Positions 7,850 to 15,406 of a stretch of 48,006 nucleotides of DNA are shown here, in pieces. Source of the stretch: Nitriliruptoraceae bacterium (GTDB lineage Bacteria > Actinomycetota > Nitriliruptoria > Nitriliruptorales > Nitriliruptoraceae); the NCBI GenBank assembly GCA_003558435.1, contig PWLR01000091.1, positions 1 to 48,006 of the forward strand. Reading direction: 5' to 3'. The stretch's first letter is position 1; every line of letters begins with the position of its first letter. The notes below the pieces were generated by a model. The model was given only the letters and a program-made list of their open reading frames with translations, made no database searches and was not told where the DNA came from. Both the position numbers and the translations under genes were made by a program.

Positions 7850-8298
7850 ACCGCGCATCCCGGGTGGTCCGGCGCACGGCCGGGCCACCCGCCCCTCAGG
7901 GGGAACCCGCGGCGACACCGCCTGGGCAGGCCGGGATCCTCAGCCTCGAGGCGGTGATGATGTTGCCGATCCTGGCGATCCTCATCATGGCGCTGATGGA
8001 GACGGCCGTGGTGATCCGCGACGTGTTGATCGTGCACGAGGCGGCACGGGCCGGTGCTCGGGCGGCGGCGACCACCTCGGGTGCCGATCCGGTCATCGCC
8101 GCCGCCCGACGGGCCGCACCCGAACTGTCCATCGAGGTCACCGTGGACCCGGTCGTCCGCGGCGACGGTGATATCGCGATGGTCATCGTGACCGCCCGCC
8201 GGAGCGTCGGACCGGTGCGACACCCCATCGAGGGCCGTGCCGTCGCCCGGGTCGAACCCGCCGTCGGCACCACGGCCCGGCACCGGGCACCGCCGTGA
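7846..8298 (+). CDS. TadE-like pseudopilin
   Basis: A 150-residue TadE-family protein. After a 30-residue Pro/Ala/Arg-rich leader, G30 precedes I-L-S-L-E, again with Glu at +5 as expected for a prepilin peptidase substrate. A membrane helix follows (VMMLPILAILIMALMETAVV), then the TadE pattern VLIVHEAARAGARAAAT and a beta-rich C-terminal domain. TadE proteins are minor pseudopilins needed for pilus assembly. The GTG start overlaps the TGA of the pilin gene (GTGA), so the two are translationally coupled. It corresponds in position to Rv3655c of M. tuberculosis. Confidence 0.82.
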   Translation: MNRASRVVRRTAGPPAPQGEPAATPPGQAGILSLEAVMMLPILAILIMALMETAVVIRDVLIVHEAARAGARAAATTSGADPVIAAARRAAPELSIEVTVDPVVRGDGDIAMVIVTARRSVGPVRHPIEGRAVARVEPAVGTTARHRAPP

Positions 8299-8762
8299 GG
8301 GGTGTGACGCGGCGCTCCGCCGCGACGCGCACCTCGGAGGCCGGCATCGCGACCGTCGCCCTACCCATGCTGATCTGGATCGCCACGCTGGTCGCGGTGG
8401 TGACCATCGACGTGGCCGCCTACCTCGTCGCAGCAGCACGGGCGCAGTCGTTGGCGGATGCTGCGGCCCTCGCGGCGGTCGCTCGTGACATCCCCGGCTC
8501 GGGGGCACGAACGGGTACCGAGGAAGCCGAACGGGTGGTGGCCGCCGGCAACGGCCGACTGGAGGTCTGCGACTGCCTCCCGGGCAGCGAGCATGCCCGG
8601 GTCACCGTCAGCGTGATCGTCCCGGGGTTGGTCATCCCCACGCTCGGTGCGGGCCGGGTCGCCGCCGACGCTCGGGCGATGCTCGCGCCACCCGCGGAAC
8701 TCGCCCCCGGTGCGAGCCGTGAGCGAGCGCGCTGGACCCGCCCGCCGGCCTGGCCACCCTGA
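8295..8762 (+). CDS. Rv3654c-type TadE-like secretion-neighbourhood protein
   Basis: A 155-residue protein with one N-terminal membrane helix (LPMLIWIATLVAVVTIDVAAYL) preceded by EAGIATV, then the Tad-type signature AARAQSLADAAALAAVA and a small extracytoplasmic domain with a CDC motif. This is the pattern of the Rv3654c family that closes actinobacterial Tad operons. Unlike the two preceding proteins it lacks Glu at +5 after the Gly, so it may not be processed as a pilin. The GTG start overlaps the TadE stop (GTGA). The C-terminus is Pro/Arg-rich with no visible domain. Confidence 0.78.
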   Translation: MRGVTRRSAATRTSEAGIATVALPMLIWIATLVAVVTIDVAAYLVAAARAQSLADAAALAAVARDIPGSGARTGTEEAERVVAAGNGRLEVCDCLPGSEHARVTVSVIVPGLVIPTLGAGRVAADARAMLAPPAELAPGASRERARWTRPPAWPP

Positions 8763-9143
8763 GCCGTGGTCCGGGGATCGCGCGACGGGGGGCGGTGCCG
8801 AGGCGGCGCGACCAGGCATCGCCGACGACCCCGCCGAGACGGTGGCCGCGGACAGGTCGTGGTTGTCGTTCGTACCCCGACCGCATCCATAGACTCGTCA
8901 GGAGGACCCGGCGGTTCGGCCGCTGCGTCCGTGGCGATGCGAACGATCCAGTCCGGACGGCCCCTTCGAGGATGCCGGCCGCGGGCGATGGTTCGAGGGG
9001 CTCTGCATCCGTGTGCGCCGGGGTTTCGGCTCGTGCGCCACATGCGACGGCGTCGTCGTACGCCTACCGCCGCATCCCATGCCACCACCCACGTTCACCC
9101 CTCGATGCTCTCACTGCGGGCACCCGCCCGCGAAAGTCGCGCC
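8763..9143 (+). other. Gene-free stretch between the Tad operon and the YczE-like gene
   Basis: 381 bases follow the last Tad gene. The plus-strand frame is open through much of it, but its translation is Arg/Pro-rich and looks like a shadow. I see no convincing hairpin, RNA or promoter motif. It presumably holds the promoter of the next gene. Confidence 0.5.
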
Positions 9144-9926
9144 ATGCTCAGCTTCTTCACGACCTCGTTCGCCGTCTTCGTCCGCCCTGCCCGCCCCGTC
9201 CGCGAGCTGACCGGTCGGGTCCGCCGGTCACGTCATCGGTTGTCGGGCCGGGCCCGCACCGCTCAGCTGTTCCTCGGGCTGCTGTTCGTGGGGACCGGTA
9301 TCGGGATGATCCTGCGGGCGGGTCTCGGCGTCGCGTCGTGGGATGTGCTCAACGTGGCGCTGTCGCAACGGTTCGGGGTCCCCCTCGGCGTCGTGGCCGT
9401 CCTCGTCGGGTTGCTCGCGGGCGCCACCGCGGTCGGACTCGGGGCTCGTCCACGCGCGCGCTCGCTCGTGCCGTTGTTCGTCGTGTCCCCCATGCTGGAG
9501 TTGGCGATCCACGTCATCACGACCCCCACGACCCTGGTGGGTCAGTTCGCCCTGTTGCTGTCCGGCATGGTCGTCCTGGCGGTGGGCGTCGGCGCCTACA
9601 TCGGATCCGAGAACGGGGCCGGCCCGGCCGACATGCTGTTCCTCAGCCTGGCCGCGAAGGGCCTGCCGATCTGGGCCGCACGCGTCAGCCTCGACGGCAC
9701 GGTCGTGCTCGCCGGCTGGTTGCTCGGCGGTCCGGTCGGTGTCGGCACGGTCATCGTCACCGCCGGTATCGGACCCATGATCGCGCTGACCCTGCGATGG
9801 TTCGATCTGTTGTACGCGCACGAGACCGTGGCGAAGCGCGAGGCCCGGATCGATCACCTCTGGGGCCTGGAGCTCCACGACGAACTCGAGGGGTACCTGC
9901 CGTCGTTCGGCGCCTCGCGGCGTTGA
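9144..9926 (+). CDS. YczE/YitT-like integral membrane protein
   Basis: A 260-residue membrane protein of the YczE family (COG2364). After a basic N-terminus (about 35 residues) there are five or six hydrophobic segments, including LFLGLLFVGTGIGMILRAGLG, GVVAVLVGLLAGATAVGLG, FALLLSGMVVLAVGVGAYIG and VLAGWLLGGPVGVGTVIVTAGIG. Conserved family features are the ASWDVL motif after the first helix and NGAGPADML in the middle. The biochemical role of this family is not known; a transport role is often proposed. ATG 9144 was chosen because it immediately precedes the conserved region. It converges on asnB with a 13-base gap. Confidence 0.78.
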   Translation: MLSFFTTSFAVFVRPARPVRELTGRVRRSRHRLSGRARTAQLFLGLLFVGTGIGMILRAGLGVASWDVLNVALSQRFGVPLGVVAVLVGLLAGATAVGLGARPRARSLVPLFVVSPMLELAIHVITTPTTLVGQFALLLSGMVVLAVGVGAYIGSENGAGPADMLFLSLAAKGLPIWAARVSLDGTVVLAGWLLGGPVGVGTVIVTAGIGPMIALTLRWFDLLYAHETVAKREARIDHLWGLELHDELEGYLPSFGASRR

Positions 9927-9939
9927 GCGACGACGGGGC

Positions 9940-11466
9940 TCACGCGACCGAGAAACGGCCCACCGTCTCGCCGACGGGCACGCCCTCGAGGTGCTCGTGG
10001 AAGAGCTGCCAGTACACGGCTTCCTCGCGGGTGCGCAGCGGTGGGTCGATGGACTCGCGCAGCTCCTCGTAGGTCTGTACCGAGCACTCCAGTTCCGCCG
10101 CGTTACGGAGCACGGTCGAGGCGCCGGTGCCGTCCCCGAACTGTTCCTTGGTGCGCCACAGGTACTGCTCGGGCAACCAACCCGCGAAGGCCGTGCGCAG
10201 CAGCCACTTCTCCGGCCGGTCCGGACGGGGCTGCTTCCACGTGGTCGGGAGCGAGAACGCCAGGTCGATCACGTCGAGGTCGAGGAACGGCACCCGGGCC
10301 TCCAGGCTGTGGGCCATGGTGGTCCGGTCACAGCGCTGCAGGTTCAGGTTGTGCAGGCCACGGACGCTGCGGACGAGTTCCGTGTGCAGGGCGTCCGCTT
10401 CCTCGAAGTCGCGGTAGTGGGTGTAGCCGGCGTAGAGCTCGTCGGCGCCCTCGCCGGTGAGCACCACCTTGACGTGCTTGCCGGTGAACTCGGCCAGCAG
10501 GTAGTTGGGCACGGCGGAGTGGACCAGCATCGGGTCGAAGGACTCGATGCACTGGATGGTGGCGGGCAGTGCGGCCAGCAGGTCCTCGGCGGTGTAGATC
10601 ATCTCGTGGTGATCCGTGTCGAGGTGCTGCGCGATCGCCCGTGCGGCGACGATGTCGTCGCTGCCCTCCAGACCGACGGCGAAGGACGAAACGCGCCGAC
10701 CGTTCGCGGCGGCGCGACGCGCGGCGATGGCCGCGATGAGGCTCGAATCGAGCCCGCCGGAGAGGAACACGCCGACCGGCACGTCCCCCATCAGGCGGCG
10801 GTCCACGGCCTGGATCAGGGTGTCGCGGATCGCGGCGAAGGCCTCCTCGGAGGGTCCGTCGGTGTCGGTGGCGACCGGTGAGCTCGGGGCCAGCCCGTCA
10901 GCGGGGGCACCGAACAGTGCCACCAAGCCCTCCTCCGGGGTCCAGGCATGACCGGGCGGGAAGACCTCGACCGCGTCACGCCAGTCGGTCGGGAAGGCTT
11001 TCAGCTCGGAGGCGAACAGGGTCGTGGCGTCGCGTCGGGCCCAGTACAGCGGCTTGATGCCGAGCGGGTCCCTGACCGCGACGAAGCGACCGTCCTCGTG
11101 CGCGACGGCGAGCGCGAACATGCCCTTGAGGGTCCGCAGAGCCGGTGTTCCCTCGGCCAGGAACAACTGCAGGGCGATCTCGTTGTCGGACCGGGTGGTG
11201 AAGGCGCCCGCGTCCCCGAGCCGTGCCCGCAGCTCGGCGTGGTTGTAGATCTCGCCGTTGCCGACCATCGCGGCACCGCCCTGGGCGGCGGCGATCGGCT
11301 GGTCACCGCCCTGCACGTCGACGATCGCGAGCCGTCGGTGGCCGAGCCAGCTGTCGGCGACGGTCACCGAGCCCTCGCCGTCGGGACCTCGGTGCGCGAT
11401 CTGATCGAGCATCCAGGCACAGCTCGTTCCGGACATCGGCCCGTGGGCCGCAACGATTCCACACAC
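9940..11466 (-). CDS. asnB: Glutamine-hydrolysing asparagine synthetase
   Basis: A 508-residue AsnB that makes asparagine from aspartate, glutamine and ATP. The N-terminal class II glutaminase domain must begin with Cys after Met removal. GTG at 11466 gives exactly Met-Cys-Gly-Ile, which fixes the start although the frame is open further upstream. Glutaminase motifs include IAHRGPDG and GNGEIYNH. The synthetase domain carries the PP-loop SGGLDSS and the conserved LTGEGADELYAGY and RVPFLDLD. Its length is nearer the E. coli AsnB type than the 600+ residue actinobacterial AsnB/AsnO forms. It lies downstream of the helicase gene on the same strand, with a 239-base gap that probably contains its promoter. 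Confidence 0.93.
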   Translation of the reverse strand: MCGIVAAHGPMSGTSCAWMLDQIAHRGPDGEGSVTVADSWLGHRRLAIVDVQGGDQPIAAAQGGAAMVGNGEIYNHAELRARLGDAGAFTTRSDNEIALQLFLAEGTPALRTLKGMFALAVAHEDGRFVAVRDPLGIKPLYWARRDATTLFASELKAFPTDWRDAVEVFPPGHAWTPEEGLVALFGAPADGLAPSSPVATDTDGPSEEAFAAIRDTLIQAVDRRLMGDVPVGVFLSGGLDSSLIAAIAARRAAANGRRVSSFAVGLEGSDDIVAARAIAQHLDTDHHEMIYTAEDLLAALPATIQCIESFDPMLVHSAVPNYLLAEFTGKHVKVVLTGEGADELYAGYTHYRDFEEADALHTELVRSVRGLHNLNLQRCDRTTMAHSLEARVPFLDLDVIDLAFSLPTTWKQPRPDRPEKWLLRTAFAGWLPEQYLWRTKEQFGDGTGASTVLRNAAELECSVQTYEELRESIDPPLRTREEAVYWQLFHEHLEGVPVGETVGRFSVA

Positions 11467-11705
11467 GGTGAACACCAGGTTCGTAGGGAGAAGGCAGAGG
11501 AAGTCGGGCGACCAGGATAGTGGAGGGTTCGTGATGCGCCCGGGTCGCGCGGCCACCTCGACGCAACGTCCGCGGAGCGTGACGAGCCACATGCCCGGGA
11601 CGTGGTGCTCTCCGCATGTCGGCCGCGGCCGCGGCTGCAGCCGGGACCGGGCTGCCCCGCCGGCCGGCCACCCTCGCGGAACCCGTTGACGCCGGCGGCG
11701 CCGCT

Positions 11706-13964
11706 TCAGGCCGTCACCGGCGCCTGGGCGAGCAGCAGATCCAGCAGTTGCACCGCACCGCGCTTGTCGAGCGGGTCGTTGCCGTTGCCACACTTCGGGC
11801 TCTGCACGCATGACGGGCACCCGTCCCGGCAGTGACAGGTCCGCACCGTCTCGCGGGTGGCGACCAGGTGCTCGGGTAGGCGTCGGAAGGAGCGTTCCGC
11901 GAGCCCGGCCCCCCCGGGGACACCGTCGTAGACGAACACCGTGGCCTTGTCGGTATCGGGGTGCAGCGCCGTCGACAGCCCGCCGATGTCCCACCGGTCG
12001 CACAGGGCCAGCAGCGGCAGCATGCCGATCGCGGCGTGTTCAGCGGCGTGCAACGATCCGGGTAGTCGGTCCGCGCCGATCCCGGCCTCGTCGAGGATCG
12101 ACGGTCCCAACGCGTACCAGACCGCCACGGTGTGCAGGTGCATCGGTGGCAGATCCAGCTCGATGCGTTCCAACACCTGGCCGGTCCCGACCCGCAGCAG
12201 CTCGTAGCCGACGACCTGCGAGGTCACCTCGACGCGCCCGAGCGCGACGTCGACCCTGCCCCACGGCCGGGTCTCGACCGTTTCGAGGATGCGCACGTCG
12301 GTGGTGGATCGCGGCCGGGTGGTGAATCCGGTCTCGCGGGTCTCCTCGACCAGCGCCACGTGGGCTTCGAGGTCGAGCGCCGTCACCTGGAGCTGACGGC
12401 CCTGGTGCAGGTACATCGCGCCGGTGTGGACCTGACGGTGCGCCTTGGCCTCGTCGACGTCCCCGATGACCTGGCCGGTGTCGACATCGACGATCCGGAC
12501 CGGCTCCCCACCCGCGGAGCGCAGGCCCACCTCGGCGGCGGCGCTCTTGCGCGAGGTCCAGTAGTGCTTGCCGCCGCGCAGCCGCAGCCTCCCGGCGGCG
12601 ACCTCCGCCGCGAGCAGCCCCGGGGCGCTCTCACCGAACCAGCGCGCGGCCTCCTCGGCGTCCAGTGGCGACTCCTGGCAGGCGCAACGCAGGTGCGGTC
12701 CGAGCAGGTAGGGGTTGCCCGGGTCGACGATGGCATCCTCCGGTGGGCGGGACACCAGTTCCTCGGGATGGGTCACCAGGTAGTGGTCGAGCGGATCCTC
12801 CTGGGCGATCAGCACGCCGACCGACGCCCCCCCGGTGCGTCCCGCGCGGCCGATCCGCTGCCAGAACGCCGCGGCGGTGCCGGGCCATCCGGCGAGCAGT
12901 ACCGCGTCCAGTCCGCTGACGTCGATACCCAGTTCCAGGGCTTCCGTCGCGGCAACCCCGCGCATGACCCCGGTGCGCAGGTCGTCCTCCAGTTGGCGGC
13001 GTTCGCTGGCGAGGTAGCCGGCGCGGTACGCGCCGACGGTGTCGGCCAGACGCGTGCCGTCGGCGCCCGCCGCCTCGCCCAAACGCTCCTTGGCGGCGAG
13101 GGCGACCACCTCGGCGCCCTTGCGGCTACGGGTGAACACCAGCGTCTGCACGTCCGCTGCCACGAACGAGCCCAGCAGATCGGCGGTCTCGCGCAACATC
13201 GAGCGGCGGGCCTCACGGTCCTCCTCGAGCGGCGGCAACCACAACCCGAGGTCGAGCGGGCCGCGCGGGGACCCGTCCTGCTCCACCCCCACGACGTCCA
13301 GACCCGTCAGGGCGCTCGCGTGTTCGGCGGGGTTGCCGATCGTGGCGGAGGCCAGCAGGAACGTGGGGTCGGCGTCGTAGTGTTCGGCCAGACGGCGCAG
13401 CCGCCGCAGCACCAGCGAGACATGGCTGCCGAACACACCCCGGGCGACGTGCGACTCGTCCACGATCACCACCGACAGCCGATGCAGCAGATCGCGCCAG
13501 AAGCGGTGGTTCGGCAGGATCGTGCGGTGCAGCAGGTCGGGGTTGGTCAGGATCCAGTTCGCGGTCCGGCGGATCGCGTCACGTTCCGGTCGGGGCGTGT
13601 CGCCGTCCAGCACCGCGGCACGGATCTGTGGGAGCTTGAACCCACGGATGGTGCGCAGTTGATCGTGGGCCAGGGCTTTGGTCGGTGCGAGGTAGAGCGC
13701 GACCGACCGGTCGTCGGCCAGGAGCCGCTCGATGGTGGGCAGTTGGTAGGCGAGGCTCTTGCCGGACGCGGTCCCGGTCGCGACCACCAGGTGCTCGCCG
13801 GTCCGGGCTCGCTCCAACACCTCGGCCTGGTGGGACCACAGTTGCTCGACGCCGAGGAGCCCCAGTCGGGCCTTGAGCGCGGCCGGGAGGTCGTCCGGGA
13901 CGGCCACGGTGCGCGAGGCGCGGGCGGGCAGGCGTTCGAGATGGACGAGGCCGCTCGGTTCCAC
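11706..13964 (-). CDS. DECH/MrfA-type superfamily 2 helicase with DUF1998 domain
   Basis: A protein of at least 752 residues, the 'helicase/secretion neighbourhood' DEAD/H helicase (Rv3649 type). Motifs in order: Walker A GTASGKS, APTKALAHDQL, TNPDLLHRT, DESH (VIVDESHVARG), SATIGNP, then in the second RecA domain VFTRSRKGAEV, ALELGIDVSGLD and QRIGRAGR. The C-terminal DUF1998 region ends with a Cys cluster (CHCRDGCPSC and C five residues on), as in Bacillus MrfA, a 3'-5' helicase repairing mitomycin adducts. A DNA-repair role is likely by homology. The start is uncertain: the first standard codon in frame is GTG 13964, but the family-like N-terminus (DVLELLAG) extends upstream to about 14050 without any ATG, GTG or TTG. 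Confidence 0.9.
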   Translation of the reverse strand: MEPSGLVHLERLPARASRTVAVPDDLPAALKARLGLLGVEQLWSHQAEVLERARTGEHLVVATGTASGKSLAYQLPTIERLLADDRSVALYLAPTKALAHDQLRTIRGFKLPQIRAAVLDGDTPRPERDAIRRTANWILTNPDLLHRTILPNHRFWRDLLHRLSVVIVDESHVARGVFGSHVSLVLRRLRRLAEHYDADPTFLLASATIGNPAEHASALTGLDVVGVEQDGSPRGPLDLGLWLPPLEEDREARRSMLRETADLLGSFVAADVQTLVFTRSRKGAEVVALAAKERLGEAAGADGTRLADTVGAYRAGYLASERRQLEDDLRTGVMRGVAATEALELGIDVSGLDAVLLAGWPGTAAAFWQRIGRAGRTGGASVGVLIAQEDPLDHYLVTHPEELVSRPPEDAIVDPGNPYLLGPHLRCACQESPLDAEEAARWFGESAPGLLAAEVAAGRLRLRGGKHYWTSRKSAAAEVGLRSAGGEPVRIVDVDTGQVIGDVDEAKAHRQVHTGAMYLHQGRQLQVTALDLEAHVALVEETRETGFTTRPRSTTDVRILETVETRPWGRVDVALGRVEVTSQVVGYELLRVGTGQVLERIELDLPPMHLHTVAVWYALGPSILDEAGIGADRLPGSLHAAEHAAIGMLPLLALCDRWDIGGLSTALHPDTDKATVFVYDGVPGGAGLAERSFRRLPEHLVATRETVRTCHCRDGCPSCVQSPKCGNGNDPLDKRGAVQLLDLLLAQAPVTA

Positions 13965-14054
13965 CTCGAGGTCGAGGTGGCCGCCCTCGGCCGGGGCGGG
14001 GCGGTCGGTGGGGCCCGCGAGCAGTTCGAGTACGTCGCGCGGGTCCGTCGTCTC

Positions 14055-14064
14055 GCTCCTGCTC
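14055..14064 (-). promoter_or_regulatory. Strong Shine-Dalgarno ahead of the helicase frame without a standard start
   Basis: On the minus strand GGAGCAGGAG occupies 14064-14055. The helicase frame is open downstream of it, but the only codons at start distance are ACG (14050-14048 and 14047-14045). The TGA that closes the frame lies at 14074-14072. The site suggests that translation begins here, either at a rare ACG or at the GTG at 14075 followed by a frameshift. Confidence 0.35.
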
Positions 14065-14256
14065 CGGGCCGGTCACGGTACCGGCGGTGCTGAGGCCGGG
14101 CCTGACCTCGGACCTTGCGTGGGCGGTTTCCCCGACTGCCCGGCGAGACTGCCCACGCCGTTCGCCAGCGGCCGGCGCCGGTCGCCAGCGCCTCACGGGG
14201 CCCGACGGCGGCTAGGTTCATGGTTTCGATCCGAGATGGGACACGACGGAGGACCG

Positions 14257-14631
14257 GTGGAGCTGCTGTCGGTGCGGAACGACCAGCGTGCGGGGTGGAC
14301 GGTGATCACCGCCGTCGGCCAGCTGGACGTGGCGACCGCGCCGGCGTTCCGCCAGACGTTGCTCGAGGCCCAGTACAGCGGCGGCGCGAAGGTCGCCCTG
14401 GAGTTCTCGGGGCTGGAGTTCCTGGACTCGTTCGGCCTGGGGGTGGTGGTCGGCGGGGTGAAGCGGGCCAGGTCGCACAAGGGTGAGCTCGCGGTCGTCT
14501 GCCCCCCGGGACGGATCCGCCACGTCTTCGAGCTCACCGGGGTGGACCGGCTGCTGCGGTTGGTCGACGAGTTCGAGGCCCTGGAGGACACGAACGGGCC
14601 GAGCGGTGCCCCCGGGGACCCGGTGGCCTGA
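14257..14631 (+). CDS. bldG: BldG-like STAS anti-sigma factor antagonist
   Basis: A 124-residue single STAS domain. It follows the SpoIIAA/BldG pattern: a strand with VITAVGQLDVATAPAFRQ, then VALEFSGLEFLDSFGLGVVVGG with the phosphorylatable Ser in LDSFGLG, then KRARSHKGELAVVCP and a final helix. BldG-type antagonists are switched by serine phosphorylation and release a sigma factor from its anti-sigma kinase. Its place beside the DECH helicase matches Streptomyces (bldG next to SCO3550), supporting orthology. However, the anti-sigma kinase that normally follows bldG is absent. The start is GTG 14257 with GGAGGA close upstream; ATG 14236 in the same frame is the alternative. A C-terminal tail of about 15 Gly/Pro-rich residues is disordered. 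Confidence 0.82.
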   Translation: MELLSVRNDQRAGWTVITAVGQLDVATAPAFRQTLLEAQYSGGAKVALEFSGLEFLDSFGLGVVVGGVKRARSHKGELAVVCPPGRIRHVFELTGVDRLLRLVDEFEALEDTNGPSGAPGDPVA

Positions 14632-14782
14632 CGCCGGAACCTCTCCCTGATCGCGTCGCGGCACCACCACGGCGAGGTTGACGAGCGCCCGTCCACCGCG
14701 GCGGCCTCGTCGCGAGCCGATCGCTCTCACTAGCATCGCCGCGACTGCGGCGAGCCTCGTTGTGTGTCGATCAGGAGCGGGT

Positions 14783-15406
14783 GTGGACCTCGATGAGCGG
14801 ACGCTGACCAGCGTCGCGGCCTACGACGACCATGCGCGTGCCTATCAGGAATCGCTGCGCTTGCGACGTCCGGTCGCCGATGTCAGGCGCTTCGCCGCAC
14901 ATGCACGGCGGGGCGACCTCGTCCTCGATGCCGGCTGTGGTCCCGCCAACGACCTGCGCTTGTTGCGCGACGCCGGGGTGCATCCCGTCGGGGTCGATCT
15001 CTCCCTCGGGGCGCTTCGAGAGGCGCGCATGCTGCTCCCGCGACACCCGTTGGTCCGGGCTCCGCTGGGCAAGCTGCCCTTCCGGCCCCGCTCGTTCGGT
15101 GGGCTCTGGCTGTCGGGTTCGTTCAACCACCTGCCCAGGGACGCATGGGCAGCGACGTTCGCCGCACTGCTCGAGCACCTCGACCGCGGGCCGGTCTACT
15201 TCTCCTGCCCGCGGGGGGACCGCGACCTGGCGGCCTTCAGCGACCCGGTCCTCGGCGAGATCTTCGTGTCGGCCGAGGACGAGGCCGGGGTCGAGAAGAT
15301 GCTCGTCGCCCACGGGGTCAAGGACCTGTCCGTCGAGCTGCGGCCTGATCCGATCCTGGATCGGCGTCGCCCGCTGGTGGTCGCGCACGGGACCTTCAGT
15401 CGCTGA
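14783..15406 (+). CDS. SAM-dependent class I methyltransferase
   Basis: A 207-residue methyltransferase. Motif I is VLDAGCGPANDLRLL, followed by VGVDLSLGALREA (acidic residue binding the SAM ribose), and the post-motif strand GLWLSGSFNHLP. The N-terminal YDDHARAYQESL is typical of small methyltransferases of the Methyltransf_11/25 type. The substrate cannot be inferred. The start is GTG 14783 with AGGAG at 14773-14777. It occupies the place where Streptomyces has the anti-sigma kinase downstream of bldG. Its 3' end overlaps the convergent antiporter by 11 bases. Confidence 0.82.
   Translation: MDLDERTLTSVAAYDDHARAYQESLRLRRPVADVRRFAAHARRGDLVLDAGCGPANDLRLLRDAGVHPVGVDLSLGALREARMLLPRHPLVRAPLGKLPFRPRSFGGLWLSGSFNHLPRDAWAATFAALLEHLDRGPVYFSCPRGDRDLAAFSDPVLGEIFVSAEDEAGVEKMLVAHGVKDLSVELRPDPILDRRRPLVVAHGTFSR

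Noticed and set aside
12132-14093. 653-codon open frame on the plus strand
   Set aside because: It is antisense to the DECH helicase, which has all helicase motifs. Long antisense frames are expected at this GC content.
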